Origin: Chloroflexota bacterium
Lineage (GTDB): Bacteria > Chloroflexota > Anaerolineae > Aggregatilineales > Phototrophicaceae
Assembly: GCA_026707745.1 (NCBI GenBank)
Contig: JAPOWG010000116.1
Coordinates: 1 to 64,000 of the forward strand
Direction: 5' to 3'
DNA: 64,000 nt
Shown here: positions 17,002 through 25,700 of the stretch, in pieces
How the letters are laid out: the number at the start of each line of letters is the position of its first letter
How positions within the stretch are numbered: the first letter of the stretch is position 1
Translations under genes and position numbers: made by a program
Notes under the pieces: generated by a model
What the model saw: the letters and a program-made list of their open reading frames with translations, nothing else
Databases searched by the model: none
What the model was told of the DNA's origin: nothing

Positions 17002-17524
17002 AACAGATACAATCCTTAGAAAGTTCAAGAGAATGGTGAAGAATGCCAACAAAAGAGCTGCAAAACATGACAACAGTCAGATATTGAGAGTAGAAGATGT
17101 AATCCATAGGTGGGATACGACTATATTTTGCCATCTCTGTGGGAGATACATAGAACTTGATGATGCCAGTATTGATCATTTGATTCCACTTTCTAGAGGC
17201 GGGGGAAATGCCATTGACAATATAACGATTGTCCATAAATGGTGTAATCATGAAAAAGGAGCTAAAGAGTCTTATGAAACATCGGAGAAATTCAAGAAAC
17301 TATATGACCCTGGTGATACAGGTAGCGTATTGATAGACAGTTTTGGAATTCATTTGCTGCATTCATATAGCGCAAATCCTTTTAGGCGGTCTGAGCTTCC
17401 GAAAGAGTTTGAGAATCTTCCGTACATAGCTCAAATACGAATAGTGTACAACGATATAGATGACCAAATTAAGGCTGAGCACGATATAATGAAGAAGCAC
17501 AAAGTTGGATACTACAAGGAATAA
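16994..17524 (+). CDS. HNH endonuclease
   Basis: 176 aa. A zinc-containing HNH domain spans about residues 45-90: FCHLCGRYIEL (first CxxC), SIDHLIPLSRGG (the Asp-His pair with the catalytic His), NAIDNITIVHKWCNHEKG (Asn and the second zinc ligands). It is preceded by a basic helix. The remainder (about 95-176) matches nothing I recognise. ATG 16994 follows GGGAGA at seven bases; in-frame upstream starts would run through the DUF262 fragment. AT-rich. It lies between two DUF262 5' fragments. Likely role: DNA cleavage in a defence or mobile-element setting; target unknown. Confidence 0.75.
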   Translation: MAETDTILRKFKRMVKNANKRAAKHDNSQILRVEDVIHRWDTTIFCHLCGRYIELDDASIDHLIPLSRGGGNAIDNITIVHKWCNHEKGAKESYETSEKFKKLYDPGDTGSVLIDSFGIHLLHSYSANPFRRSELPKEFENLPYIAQIRIVYNDIDDQIKAEHDIMKKHKVGYYKE

Positions 17525-17531
17525 TCGACCA

Positions 17532-17657
17532 ATGAAAATCCAACAGCTCGACCTCACCGTCGGCGACCTCGTCGCCGGCTGCCATGACGACGGCGGCAAT
17601 CGCGCGTCGAAGCGGGTGGCTTGCGTTTGCCAGGAACTTGGGGTACATTTTCAGTAG
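17532..17657 (+). pseudogene. 5' remnant of a DUF262-like gene, copy 2
   Basis: It begins CCAATGA like copy 1 and encodes KIQQLDLTVGDLVAGCHDDG, the same N-terminal pattern, then departs and stops after 41 codons. It is GC-rich, unlike the HNH gene on its left, so this joint marks a composition change. Confidence 0.5.
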
Positions 17658-17671
17658 GTGAAAGGTTGCAA

Positions 17672-17905
17672 ATGAACGACAAAGATCGGATCGAGTTAGT
17701 CAAGATCACGGCCCGGCTGACAGCGGTTGAACAGGATGTTGCTGGGTTGAAGTCCGATATGTCGGCGGTGAAGAACGATGTAGCTGACATGAAGAACGAT
17801 ATGTCTGAGATGAAGAGAGACATGGTGTATATGAGAGGACAAATCGATGTCATTGTCGATTTGCTGAGCAGTGTTGTCAGCCTTATCAAAATCCCCAACG
17901 ACTAG
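17672..17905 (+). CDS. small coiled-coil protein (77 aa)
   Basis: The ATG follows GAAAGG at about seven bases. Heptad-like repeats (LTAVEQDVAGLKSDM, VKNDVADMKNDM, EMKRDMVYMRGQID) predict a coiled coil over about residues 12-60, ending in a hydrophobic tail VIVDLLSSVVSLIKI that may sit on a membrane. Proteins of this kind are common, often near mobile elements, and have no agreed function. A TTG start at 17621 would add 17 residues with no better ribosome site. Confidence 0.55.
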   Translation: MNDKDRIELVKITARLTAVEQDVAGLKSDMSAVKNDVADMKNDMSEMKRDMVYMRGQIDVIVDLLSSVVSLIKIPND

Positions 17906-17933
17906 ATCACTCGTGATATAAGGCACATAATCA

Positions 17934-17950
17934 GTCGGACGTTTTCCGAC
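17934..17950. terminator. short hairpin, possible terminator
   Basis: GTCGGA and TCCGAC pair around a five-base loop. No T-tract follows, so termination is doubtful. The rest of 17906-18168 shows nothing recognisable. Confidence 0.2.
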
Positions 17951-18168
17951 CGTGTGAAACGGTGTGTTTATAAGTGGCAGGCTGGAACCTGTAATATCTG
18001 TAAGAACAATTTCAAGATGAATAAAATGTAAGCCGACCTCATAACGCCCTGGTCTGAAGGCGGCAAAACAATCGAAGAAAACTGTCAAATGCTATGCAAG
18101 CAATGCAAGCGAGAGAAGTCAGCGAAATAACGAGCATAAATAGGAATCTGAAACAACGAGGCGATACC

Positions 18169-18378
18169 ATGACCAGCAAAAGTTTCGAAGTGCCCAGTAT
18201 CGGCTGCGCCGGTTGCGTCCAGGCGATCAAGATGGAATTGGAAGATCTCGCCGGTGTGCAGGCGGTCAGCGGCGATGTGCCCAGCAAAACCATCCAGATC
18301 GACTTCGACGCGCCGGCTTCTTGGGACGCTATCGTCCAAGCGCTCAAGGGAATCGATTATCCCCCGGCAAGCGCGTAG
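18169..18378 (+). CDS. heavy-metal-associated (HMA) domain protein, CopZ-like
   Basis: 69 aa, a single HMA fold. The metal-binding loop reads SIGCAGCVQAI, so the CxxC is CAGC. It is followed by the usual helix and the strand GVQAVSGDVPSKTIQIDF. Such proteins carry copper or other soft metals to P-type ATPases or act in sulfur or mercury handling. GAGG lies eight bases before the ATG at 18169; the longer upstream frame is unlikely. copA and csoR lie 7-10 kb away on the other strand, so a link to them is plausible but not shown by the context. Confidence 0.8.
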   Translation: MTSKSFEVPSIGCAGCVQAIKMELEDLAGVQAVSGDVPSKTIQIDFDAPASWDAIVQALKGIDYPPASA

Positions 18379-18406
18379 CTGGTAGCGGCTTCGCGGGACG
18401 AGCCGC

Positions 18407-19180
18407 ATGACCGTTGATTTCGGGCGCGCGGCAGCCGATTATTGTCGTCATCGAGCCGGCTTCCCCGAAGCATTCTTCGCTCGCATAGAGTCCAAGGATC
18501 TCATCTGGGCCGGCGCTCGCTTGCTGGACCTGGGCACAGGTACCGGATCGATTGCTCGCGGCATGGCCCGGCGCGGCTGTGTGACCTTCGCGCTGGATCT
18601 TGCGCCGCAGCTATTGTCACAAGCCAGGAGACTGGATGTAGAGGCGGGCGCGCACACCGCGTATTTCCTAGCTCGCGCGGAACAATGCGCCGTCGCCGAG
18701 GGGTCCTTTGATATCGTGACCGCCGGGCAATGCTGGCATTGGTTTGACGGTCCTCGAACGGCGCGCGAGATCGCGCGGATACTCATTCCCGACGGCGCGA
18801 TCATCATCGCGCATTTTGATTGGCTGCCGCGCGCCGGCAATGTGGTTGCGGCCACCGAAGCGCTCATCACGCGACACAATCTTGCTTGGTCGCTGGGCGG
18901 CGGGGACGGCTTTTACCCGGCATGGCTGAATCATCTTGGCGAGGCCGGTTTCGTCGACTTGGAGAGTTTCTCCTTCGACCTGGACGTGACCTATAGCCAC
19001 GAAGCCTGGCGCGGTCGGGTGCGGGCTAGCGCCGGCGTCGCCGCCTCGCTGGCCGAAGCGCGAGTTCGCGCCTTCGACAAAGATCTGGAACAACTCCTGC
19101 GCGATTCTTTCCCGGCGGACCCATTGGAAGTGCCGCATCGGGTTTTCGTCGCCCTGGGCCGGAATCAAGCGCGGAAGTGA
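18407..19180 (+). CDS. class I SAM-dependent methyltransferase
   Basis: 257 aa. Motif I LLDLGTGTGSIARGMARRG, then FALDLAP (acidic end of strand 2), and ITAGQ/DIVTAGQCWHWFDG (motif IV region) show a Rossmann methyltransferase of the UbiE/SmtA-like group. The QCWHWF pattern is typical of small-molecule methyltransferases of the Methyltransf_11 family. It starts 28 bases after the HMA gene and may be co-transcribed. Substrate unknown. Confidence 0.85.
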   Translation: MTVDFGRAAADYCRHRAGFPEAFFARIESKDLIWAGARLLDLGTGTGSIARGMARRGCVTFALDLAPQLLSQARRLDVEAGAHTAYFLARAEQCAVAEGSFDIVTAGQCWHWFDGPRTAREIARILIPDGAIIIAHFDWLPRAGNVVAATEALITRHNLAWSLGGGDGFYPAWLNHLGEAGFVDLESFSFDLDVTYSHEAWRGRVRASAGVAASLAEARVRAFDKDLEQLLRDSFPADPLEVPHRVFVALGRNQARK

Positions 19181-19268
19181 CGCGCTAGCGGGCTCGGCGC
19201 GCGTGACAAGGCGCCGCTTGATCAAGTAAAATCGGGCAAGTGGCAGCCGTGTTGCAGCGGATACTCTT

Positions 19269-20402
19269 ATGCCCCTTACCTTGACAGCTATACGCCGCAA
19301 AGCGCAAGACCTTGGATTCAACTTCTGTGGGGTGACACCCGCGGAACCGTCGCCGACGCTGGCGGCATACCTGCGATGGATCCAACAGGGCATGCAAGGC
19401 GACATGCGCTATATGGCGCGGAGGGACCGCGTCCGGCGGCGGCAGGACCCCCGAGAAATTCTGCCGCGGGCGAAGTCGCTGATCCTGGTCGGCCTGGATT
19501 ATTACGCGCGCTACGCCGAGGACGAGGTCCTCAACGATCCGGCGCGCGGGCGCATCGCCGCCTACGCCTGGGGCCTGGACTACCACCGGGTGCTGGAACT
19601 GCGGCTGGAGCAATTCGCCGAGTGGCTGGCGGAGGAAGCCGGGCGGGGGATCGCGCAGAAGGTTTACGTCGATACCGGCGCGATCCTGGAGCGCAGCCAC
19701 GCCCAGCAAGCCGGCATGGGTTTCATCGGCAAAAATACCATGCTGATCCATCCGCGGCGGGGCAGCTATTTCTTCATCGGCGAGATCCTCAGTTCGCTGG
19801 AATTTGACGATTACGACGAGCCGCATCGCGAGAGCATGTGCGGCACTTGCACGCGCTGCCTGGGCGCCTGCCCGACCGATGCCTTTCCCGCGCCCTTCGT
19901 GTTGGATTCGCGCTTGTGCATCAGCTATCACACCATCGAGAACAAGGGCTGGATCGACCGCGAACTGCGCGGGCAGTTCGGCAACTGGATCTTCGGCTGC
20001 GACATCTGCCAGGAGGTCTGCCCTTTCCAGCGCTTCGCCGAAGAAACCGACGAGGTCGCCTTCCTGCCCTTCGACATGGACCGCGTCGCTCCCAAACTGA
20101 CCGATATCCTCATGTCCAATGACGATTCCTTCGGCGCCATGTTCAGGCGGACGCCGGTTGAGCGCATCAAGCGCGAGCGGCTGGTGCGCAACGCTTGCGT
20201 GGCCGCGGGCAACTGGCAGAGCGAAGTCGCCATTCCCCATCTGATTCAACTGCTCTACGACGAGAGCGCTTTGGTGCGCGGGCACGCGGCCTGGGCGCTG
20301 TGGCGGACGATGGAGCTCGATAGCGCCAAGCTGCTGACCGACCTCTACCGGCGCGAGGACGATGCGCGGGTGCGGGGAGAGGTCGAGGCGCTGTTGGGTT
20401 AG
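19269..20402 (+). CDS. queG: epoxyqueuosine reductase
   Basis: 377 aa. QueG is the last enzyme of queuosine biosynthesis, reducing epoxyqueuosine in tRNA to queuosine using cobalamin and two 4Fe-4S clusters. The cluster motifs CGTCTRCLGACPTDAF and CDICQEVCPFQ lie at about 190-255. The N-terminal half has the family block GFIGKNTMLIHPRRGSYFFIGEI. A HEAT-like C-terminus (PHLIQLLYDESALVRGHAAW) binds tRNA. Length is typical. No other queuosine gene is in the window. It is convergent with the amidase. Confidence 0.95.
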   Translation: MPLTLTAIRRKAQDLGFNFCGVTPAEPSPTLAAYLRWIQQGMQGDMRYMARRDRVRRRQDPREILPRAKSLILVGLDYYARYAEDEVLNDPARGRIAAYAWGLDYHRVLELRLEQFAEWLAEEAGRGIAQKVYVDTGAILERSHAQQAGMGFIGKNTMLIHPRRGSYFFIGEILSSLEFDDYDEPHRESMCGTCTRCLGACPTDAFPAPFVLDSRLCISYHTIENKGWIDRELRGQFGNWIFGCDICQEVCPFQRFAEETDEVAFLPFDMDRVAPKLTDILMSNDDSFGAMFRRTPVERIKRERLVRNACVAAGNWQSEVAIPHLIQLLYDESALVRGHAAWALWRTMELDSAKLLTDLYRREDDARVRGEVEALLG

Positions 20403-20422
20403 ATAATTACCCCCACCCCAAA

Positions 20423-20447
20423 CCCCTCCCCCATAAAGGGGGAGGGG
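20423..20447. terminator. C-rich/G-rich hairpin between convergent genes
   Basis: A perfect 10-bp stem, CCCCTCCCCC/GGGGGAGGGG, with loop ATAAA lies 20 bases past queG and between convergent genes. It resembles the core hairpin of element A but lacks that element's ends. No strong T-run on either strand. Confidence 0.4.
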
Positions 20448-20558
20448 CTTAAAAGGCTCAATACGGGTCAAAAGACTCTATTTCCCTCATTTTAGGGTCA
20501 CGTAGACATAGACCTTCGGTATGAGGGCGGTTTTTCAACAGCGTATGATAGGTCGTCC

Positions 20559-22217
20559 CTACGTGTCTTTCACAGATGCTAGAGCGGCGTCCAGATCCGG
20601 ATATTGCAGGTGCCAGTCGGTGGCGTCTTGATAGGCTTTGGCGACGGCGAGCGTTTCCGCCTCTTGATAGAGGCCGCCGATGAAGGAGATGCTGGTGGGT
20701 GTACCCGTGTCCGTAAAGCCGTTAGGCAGGACCACAGCCGGATGTCCGGTGAAGTTGGTGATCGACAGGACGTTTGCGCCGTGGCTGGGCACGATGAAGA
20801 CATCGACCTCAGCCATGACCCGCGCCATGTCCGCCATCAGCAGCGCCCGAACGCGGTTGGCGTTGATGTATTCGACGGCGGGGATGAAGCGGGCGGCGCG
20901 GAAGACGTTGGGCCAGGCGCTGTCATCCTGGCGCGCCATCGTATCGACCGAGCCATCGCGCGTGATCTGATCGAAGGCGGCGGCGGCTTCGGCAGTCAGG
21001 ATCGTCCAGAGTCCGCCGGTATCCCGCGTCGGCAATTCGATCGGGATCAGGTTATAGCCCGCCTCGCGCATAACCTCGAGCGCGGCGACGCTGTTTTCCA
21101 GGTGGCTGCGATATAGCCCCCGCTTGTCCTCATCGTCGGTCTCGGCCGCTTCCGGCTCAAAGGCGCTAGCGACATAGCCGACGCGCAGCGATTTCGGATC
21201 GAGGGCCGGATCCCAAGTGAAGGGCTCGGGACTGATGCTCAGGTCATGGCCATCGGGACCGTAAATGGCGCTGAAAACGAGGGCGCAATCTTCGACACTG
21301 CGGCACATGGGACCGATCTTGTCCATGCTCCAACTGAGGGCCATGGCGCCGGCGCGACTGACGCGGCCGAAGGTCGGGCGCAAGCCGCTGAGTCCGCAGC
21401 GGGTCGAGGGCGATACGATGCTGCCCAGGGTCTCGGTGCCGATGGAGAAGCCGACCAAGCCGGCGGCGGTAGCGGCGCCCGGTCCCGCCGATGAGCCGCT
21501 GCTGCCCTCTTCGGTATCCCAGGGATTGCGCGTCATGCCGCCGTACCAGACATCGCCGTTGGCCAGCGCGCCCAGGGTCAGCTTGGCGATGAGCACAGCG
21601 CCGGCTTCTTCCAGGCGCTGGACGACGGTGGCATCGAGATCGATGACCTGGTCCTTGTAGGGCATGGCGCCCCACTGGGTGGGATAACCGCGGGTCGCCA
21701 GCAGGTCCTTGGCGCCCCAGGGTATGCCGTGCAGGGGACCGCGATAAAGGCCGCGCGCGATCTCGGCGTCGGCGCGGGTCGCCTGGGCGATGGCGAGTTC
21801 TTCGGTATAGGCGGCGACGCATTTGAGGACGGGATCGTAGCGCTTGAGCCGCGCCAGGTAGATCTCGGTCAGATCGAGCGATGTGACCTGGCGCGTGCGG
21901 ATGAGTTCGGCCAGTTGCGTGACGGGATAGAAAGCGGCGTCTTCGAGATTGTCGGGCCGTGTCACAGCGGGCTGCGCGCTCATGGCGTAGCTGCGCGGGA
22001 CGGGCGCGGGATCGGGATCGGCGACATCCACATTGAAGTTGAGCGCCATCGGCACGCTGTTGTCGAGGTCGGCGGCGCGGATGGCGGCGTATTGCTCGCG
22101 GCGGCCGTTGACGATCTCGAGCATTTGGGCGAGTTGCTCCGGTGTGAAGCCGAGGTCGAGCAGGGTTTGGGCGGCGGCGATTTGTTCTGGGGTGATGGGC
22201 GTGGAGGGTTGGGTCAT
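20559..22217 (-). CDS. amidase (amidase signature family)
   Basis: 552 aa hydrolase of C-N bonds. The Lys/cis-Ser/Ser triad is visible: Lys in GIPWGAKDLL (about K170), cis-Ser in EEGSSGSSAGPGA (about 239-243), and nucleophile in GTETLGSIVSPS (about S266). An N-terminal extension of about 90 residues, partly low complexity (ADPDPAPVP), precedes the catalytic domain and is longer than in GatA. The context holds no gatB or gatC, so this is a stand-alone amidase rather than a tRNA amidotransferase. AAGGA lies eight bases before the ATG. No signal peptide. Substrate unknown. Confidence 0.9.
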   Translation of the reverse strand: MTQPSTPITPEQIAAAQTLLDLGFTPEQLAQMLEIVNGRREQYAAIRAADLDNSVPMALNFNVDVADPDPAPVPRSYAMSAQPAVTRPDNLEDAAFYPVTQLAELIRTRQVTSLDLTEIYLARLKRYDPVLKCVAAYTEELAIAQATRADAEIARGLYRGPLHGIPWGAKDLLATRGYPTQWGAMPYKDQVIDLDATVVQRLEEAGAVLIAKLTLGALANGDVWYGGMTRNPWDTEEGSSGSSAGPGAATAAGLVGFSIGTETLGSIVSPSTRCGLSGLRPTFGRVSRAGAMALSWSMDKIGPMCRSVEDCALVFSAIYGPDGHDLSISPEPFTWDPALDPKSLRVGYVASAFEPEAAETDDEDKRGLYRSHLENSVAALEVMREAGYNLIPIELPTRDTGGLWTILTAEAAAAFDQITRDGSVDTMARQDDSAWPNVFRAARFIPAVEYINANRVRALLMADMARVMAEVDVFIVPSHGANVLSITNFTGHPAVVLPNGFTDTGTPTSISFIGGLYQEAETLAVAKAYQDATDWHLQYPDLDAALASVKDT

Positions 22218-22312
22218 GGGTGGGTCCTTGGGTTTGTGTGCTTGGTAGCTTGGATTTTAACCACAGAGGGCGCAGAGCGCACAGAGGCCCAGGTTTTGTT
22301 TTCGTTAGCAGA

Positions 22313-22380
22313 TTGTCCGTATTGTCCGATTTTCGGACAAAGAAAATGTTTCTTCGGACAATAGGTCCCTTTTCGGACAA
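22313..22380. promoter_or_regulatory. array of TTGTCCGA/TTCGGACAA boxes upstream of the amidase
   Basis: Five copies lie in 68 bases: TTGTCCG at 22313, TTGTCCGA at 22322, and TTCGGACAA at 22332, 22353 and 22372. The second and third form a perfect palindrome with a three-base centre (TTT, less the overlap). Spacing of the direct copies is about two helical turns, as for a dimeric regulator. It lies about 100-160 bases upstream of the amidase start; no regulator gene is adjacent. Confidence 0.4.
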
Positions 22381-22581
22381 AATTTGGCGGTTTCGGCGAC
22401 CGTCAACGGTTTGCAACAGGTTTACCGAACTGGCAGCGGCGTAGATGGCGGGCGCCGGATATGGGGTTGTTAAAGTGAGGGTGTTGAGGTCATTGTAGCA
22501 TGGGTTGGGTGTGGGCGCTAGACCAAATGTTCGGATTTATGACACTCTCACCTCAAACCCCTGGTCCCCCCTCTGTTCCCT

Positions 22582-22956
22582 GAGGACATGACAGGTTTGA
22601 TCTGATTGATTATGAAAGCGACAGGACAACGATCACAGCATCTTATTGGGCGAAACTATAGGGCGTGTCCGCTACTGGGTCATTCCAAGGCGCCTTTTTC
22701 ACCCCTCACCCCCCAGCCCCCTCTCCCACAAGGGGAGAGGGGGAGCTAAGCTTGGTGTAATATGTAATAATTAGTTGATTTTCGCAATGATCGACTCCTT
22801 TTTTGTATTGTTTCGGCGCTGTTTTCGTTATCTATGCGTATGATTTGCAGTAGCGGACAAGCCTTGTAGGGGCGACTCTGTGAGTCGCCCGAAATCGCCA
22901 CAGAAATTACAAGTTTTGCAGCGGTATTCCGCCAAGTTAAAACCTGTCATGTCCTC
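22582..22956. mobile_element. outer 17-bp inverted repeat enclosing element A
   Basis: GAGGACATGACAGGTTT (22582-22598) and its exact reverse complement (22940-22956) bound 375 bp that contain a complete element A and a GGGCGACTC hairpin (22870-22890). There is no coding capacity. It looks like a non-autonomous inverted-repeat element with a second element inside. The rest of 22218-23122 holds C/G-rich hairpin debris and no gene. Confidence 0.5.
22663..22862. mobile_element. MITE-like element A, copy 2
   Basis: 200 bp with inverted ends GTCCGCTACTG (22667-22677) and CAGTAGCGGACAAGC (22848-22862), and an internal hairpin CCCTCTCCC/GGGGAGAGG. The interior from the hairpin onward is diverged from, but alignable with, the copies at 1-175 and 32950-33150. 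Confidence 0.65.
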
Positions 22957-23122
22957 TGCCCGTTCTCGGGGGGCAGAATCATAAAGGGAGAGGGGCTTTT
23001 TTCGGCGCTAAGTGTGTGGTTGGTAAGGCGCGGGCTTGGGATTCAGGGCAGCGTGGGTGGGCTATGGGGTGGCGACTATATGGTCGCGGGTTCGTAGACT
23101 GAATGTTCCCTAGGCCGCTCAA

Positions 23123-24058
23123 TTACTTGTCAATGCGTCGTTGATTGAATTTCTGGAATTCTTTCTTAACGAAAGAAATCATGCCCTTGCGTGACATTTT
23201 CCCCGCGTTATCCAGTAGGGGGAGCTCGTTCAAGATACCTATGAACTGATCGAGCTTCTTGATCCAATCGGACATGTACATGAATTGTTGTTTGCGAAAC
23301 TGTAGCTCGGCAAAGGACAGAAACTGATCCACCAAAAGCGTGAGTGTTTCCAATTCATCCTCGCTTAGGTAATTCTTCGCCACAATTACATCGTCGAAAG
23401 TTATGTCTTCGTGGCGCCAATTTGTTAGTCCCATATCTCGTTTTTCGCTGTTAGCGCGCTCTACGATTAGCTCGGCCGCGGTACGCCCATGTATTGCAAA
23501 GTGCAGTTTATTCTGCACCGTACCGTAAAACAGGCGCGCATCCGGAGACCTGGAGTTATAGTCTCGGCTCAACATGAATATATCACGCACTTTGCGGTAG
23601 AGATTGTATTCAGAAGCGCGGATATGACGGACACGCCGCTGGAGTTCGTCGAAATGATTCGATCTTCCCTCTGCCAAGCGGTCATCGTCTAAGACGAATC
23701 CCTTTACAATAAATTCTCGAAGCTTCTGCGTTGCCCAAATTCGAAATTGTGTGCCACGAATTGAGTTTACGCGGTATCCCACCGAGATAATCATATCAAG
23801 GTTGTAGTGGGCTATCTCTCTCGAAACCTGGCGTCCGCCTTCATTTTGAACTCGTAAATAATCCTTTCTAGTTGGATCTGGAACTAATTCTCCCGATTCG
23901 TAAATGTTCTTGATGTGAATACCAATGTTTTGCGGGGTAACTTTGAAGAGTTCCGCCATGTCTCGCTGGCTGAGCCACAAGGTCTCGTCCTGATGCAATA
24001 CTTCAACGCGGGTTTCGCCGTCATCAGTCTCATATAGCAGTATCTGGTTGTCGTTCAT
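23123..24058 (-). CDS. RhuM family (virulence-associated) protein
   Basis: 311 aa, RhuM family. The N-terminal winged-helix-like part reads LWLSQRDMAELFKVTPQNI, followed by the family's RVQNEGGRQVSREIAHYNLD, ISVGYRVNSIRGTQFRIWAT and LREFIVKGF. The C-terminal half contains LFYGTVQNKLHFAIHGRTAA, typical of the Fic-associated/RhuM group. RhuM genes are often carried with restriction or toxin-antitoxin systems; the molecular role is unsettled. GAGGA lies eight bases ahead of the ATG. AT content is above that of neighbours such as the amidase, suggesting acquisition. Confidence 0.88.
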   Translation of the reverse strand: MNDNQILLYETDDGETRVEVLHQDETLWLSQRDMAELFKVTPQNIGIHIKNIYESGELVPDPTRKDYLRVQNEGGRQVSREIAHYNLDMIISVGYRVNSIRGTQFRIWATQKLREFIVKGFVLDDDRLAEGRSNHFDELQRRVRHIRASEYNLYRKVRDIFMLSRDYNSRSPDARLFYGTVQNKLHFAIHGRTAAELIVERANSEKRDMGLTNWRHEDITFDDVIVAKNYLSEDELETLTLLVDQFLSFAELQFRKQQFMYMSDWIKKLDQFIGILNELPLLDNAGKMSRKGMISFVKKEFQKFNQRRIDK

Positions 24059-24338
24059 TTGGGTGTCCTCAATGTGGTTCTTTATCGTTCTTTGGTTCCG
24101 CGACTGTTAAGGGCATCAATGATGCGCTCGCGTCGCTGTGAGCTACGTGAACTAAACGCCATTCTAACAAACGCCTTGGCTCATGCAAGGCGCGACGTTG
24201 CTGGGGGTTTCTCGTTGGTTGGGTGGCGGCGGGTGGGGTGTGAACGTTTAGTGGATAGTCGCGTGTGTTTGAATCCCTCCCCAAAACATTGAGGAGGGGA
24301 AAGTTGATTGATGAGGTTTCTCGAATTGCCAAATCCTG

Positions 24339-25238
24339 TCACGTTCGGATTTTGCGATAGATAGCGTACGGATATACGGTGATATTCGGATAGTTTGCGA
24401 AGTTCTCGATCTTTTCAAGAGGCCGTATGACTTCGAAAATCTGGTCGAAAGCCTGAGCGAATTGTTCACTTAGCGGATCTCCTGCGACGGTTTCGCCATA
24501 GGAAAATAGACTTGCGGCATCGGCTTTTGGCAAAGGTGCGGAAGCCACTACGCCAAACACAGTTAGCTCAACATTGGGTTTGGTACCGTAATGAAAGAGA
24601 ACATTGTCCGCATCTCTGTCGAGAATACATTCCGCTCTCAGATTAGAGTACGCTATGAAACCAGGAAATGGCTGTACGGCAAAGTGTATCCTGTTGGGCA
24701 CAAACTGATCAATTAGTTCTGATTGGGTCATTGGATTTGACTGGTTTGATGAGTTTCTCCGTTTCCCTTTCTTTCCGAGCGAGTTCTTGCTTTGCCCTTT
24801 CGCAACTGCCCCCATAAGTCGCTTTACCATTTCGAAGTCGCGGAACTCACTCTTGCCTTCGATTCGCACGTATGGTGTTTGCTTTATCTCCTCACGTATT
24901 TGATCGGCGGTCAGTCTTTTGTTTTCACGCTCTGCCATTAAGTCTATCAATCTGCCTTCCGACGCAAGCGCATTTTCGGCTGCAACCAGCATATCATGGT
25001 GCATATTGATAATCTCGGTAGTGCTTTCAGATTTGTTATGCTTTAGACCAATACTGAATATGGGCGCCGTTAGTCCTGCCCCGCCCTCTTCTCCCTTGGC
25101 GTATGTCTCTTGTATTTCCTTTGGCAGTCCTCCGCGCAACTGGCTGAAAAGCGATGCTGTCTTGTTAACGTCGAGATAGATCAATTCTCGGATAGTATTC
25201 TCTTCTGTCAACGTAGTCCCCTCACTAGTCATGTTCAT
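24339..25238 (-). CDS. orphan protein, tentatively DUF6414-like
   Basis: 299 aa from the ATG at 25238 (TTG 25244 and ATG 25232 are alternatives; none has a clear ribosome site). The N-terminus IRELIYLDVNKTASLFSQL resembles the opening of DUF6414 proteins. A helical middle with a basic, Ser/Asn-rich segment (GKKGKRRNSSNQS) and a beta-rich C-terminus (RAECILDRDADNVLFHYG, VELTVFGVVAS) follow. No catalytic motif is recognised. AT-rich like RhuM, with which it shares strand and neighbourhood; the 280 bases between them contain no gene. The family call is weak. Confidence 0.55.
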   Translation of the reverse strand: MNMTSEGTTLTEENTIRELIYLDVNKTASLFSQLRGGLPKEIQETYAKGEEGGAGLTAPIFSIGLKHNKSESTTEIINMHHDMLVAAENALASEGRLIDLMAERENKRLTADQIREEIKQTPYVRIEGKSEFRDFEMVKRLMGAVAKGQSKNSLGKKGKRRNSSNQSNPMTQSELIDQFVPNRIHFAVQPFPGFIAYSNLRAECILDRDADNVLFHYGTKPNVELTVFGVVASAPLPKADAASLFSYGETVAGDPLSEQFAQAFDQIFEVIRPLEKIENFANYPNITVYPYAIYRKIRT

Positions 25239-25364
25239 TCGCAAGCCATTGGCAGATTACAGCTTACATATCAGTCCATTAGAATTGCATCAGAGCACGA
25301 GACGAACCGACACTCAATCGGAAAACGAGAACGGTTTAATACAATCTCAACGACTCACTCGCAA

Positions 25365-25424
25365 CAAACACGCTCGAAAACGCCATCGCAGCCGCCGCGA
25401 ACATGGGTAGCAGGCTGCAAAATA
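25365..25424 (-). pseudogene. partial copy of the copA 3' end (outer)
   Basis: On the minus strand it encodes PMFAAAAMAFSSVF in the same register as the CopA C-terminus, then loses similarity before the stop. A perfect GGGCGACC/GGTCGCCC hairpin (25429-25449) lies on the copA-proximal side. Confidence 0.65.
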
Positions 25425-25508
25425 CAGCGGGCGACCTGATAGGTCGCCCCTACACTACGTAGCGAATTGTGGATTGGGGATTCTGCCAGACATAGGCTGG
25501 CCGCGTCT

Positions 25509-25612
25509 CTACGATGCCACCCGCGCCCCGCGCAGCCGCAGCGAATTCGTCACGACGAACACGCTCGAAAACGCCATCGCCCCCGCCGCGAACATGGGCA
25601 GCGGGCCGCCAA
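25509..25612 (-). pseudogene. copy of the copA 3' end with stop codon
   Basis: It encodes MFAAGAMAFSSVFVVTNSLR and the remaining CopA C-terminus through its stop, nearly identical to the live gene at 25701-25800. A GGGCGACC hairpin (25621-25641) and a shared spacer (GGATTGGGGATTCTGCCAGA) follow, so unit and spacer are duplicated together. Confidence 0.75.
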
Positions 25613-25700
25613 AATAGAGCGGGCGACCTGATAGGTCGCCCCTACATTTCGTAGCGAACTGTGGATTGGGGATTCTGCCAGACGTAGGCTGGCCGCCTCT

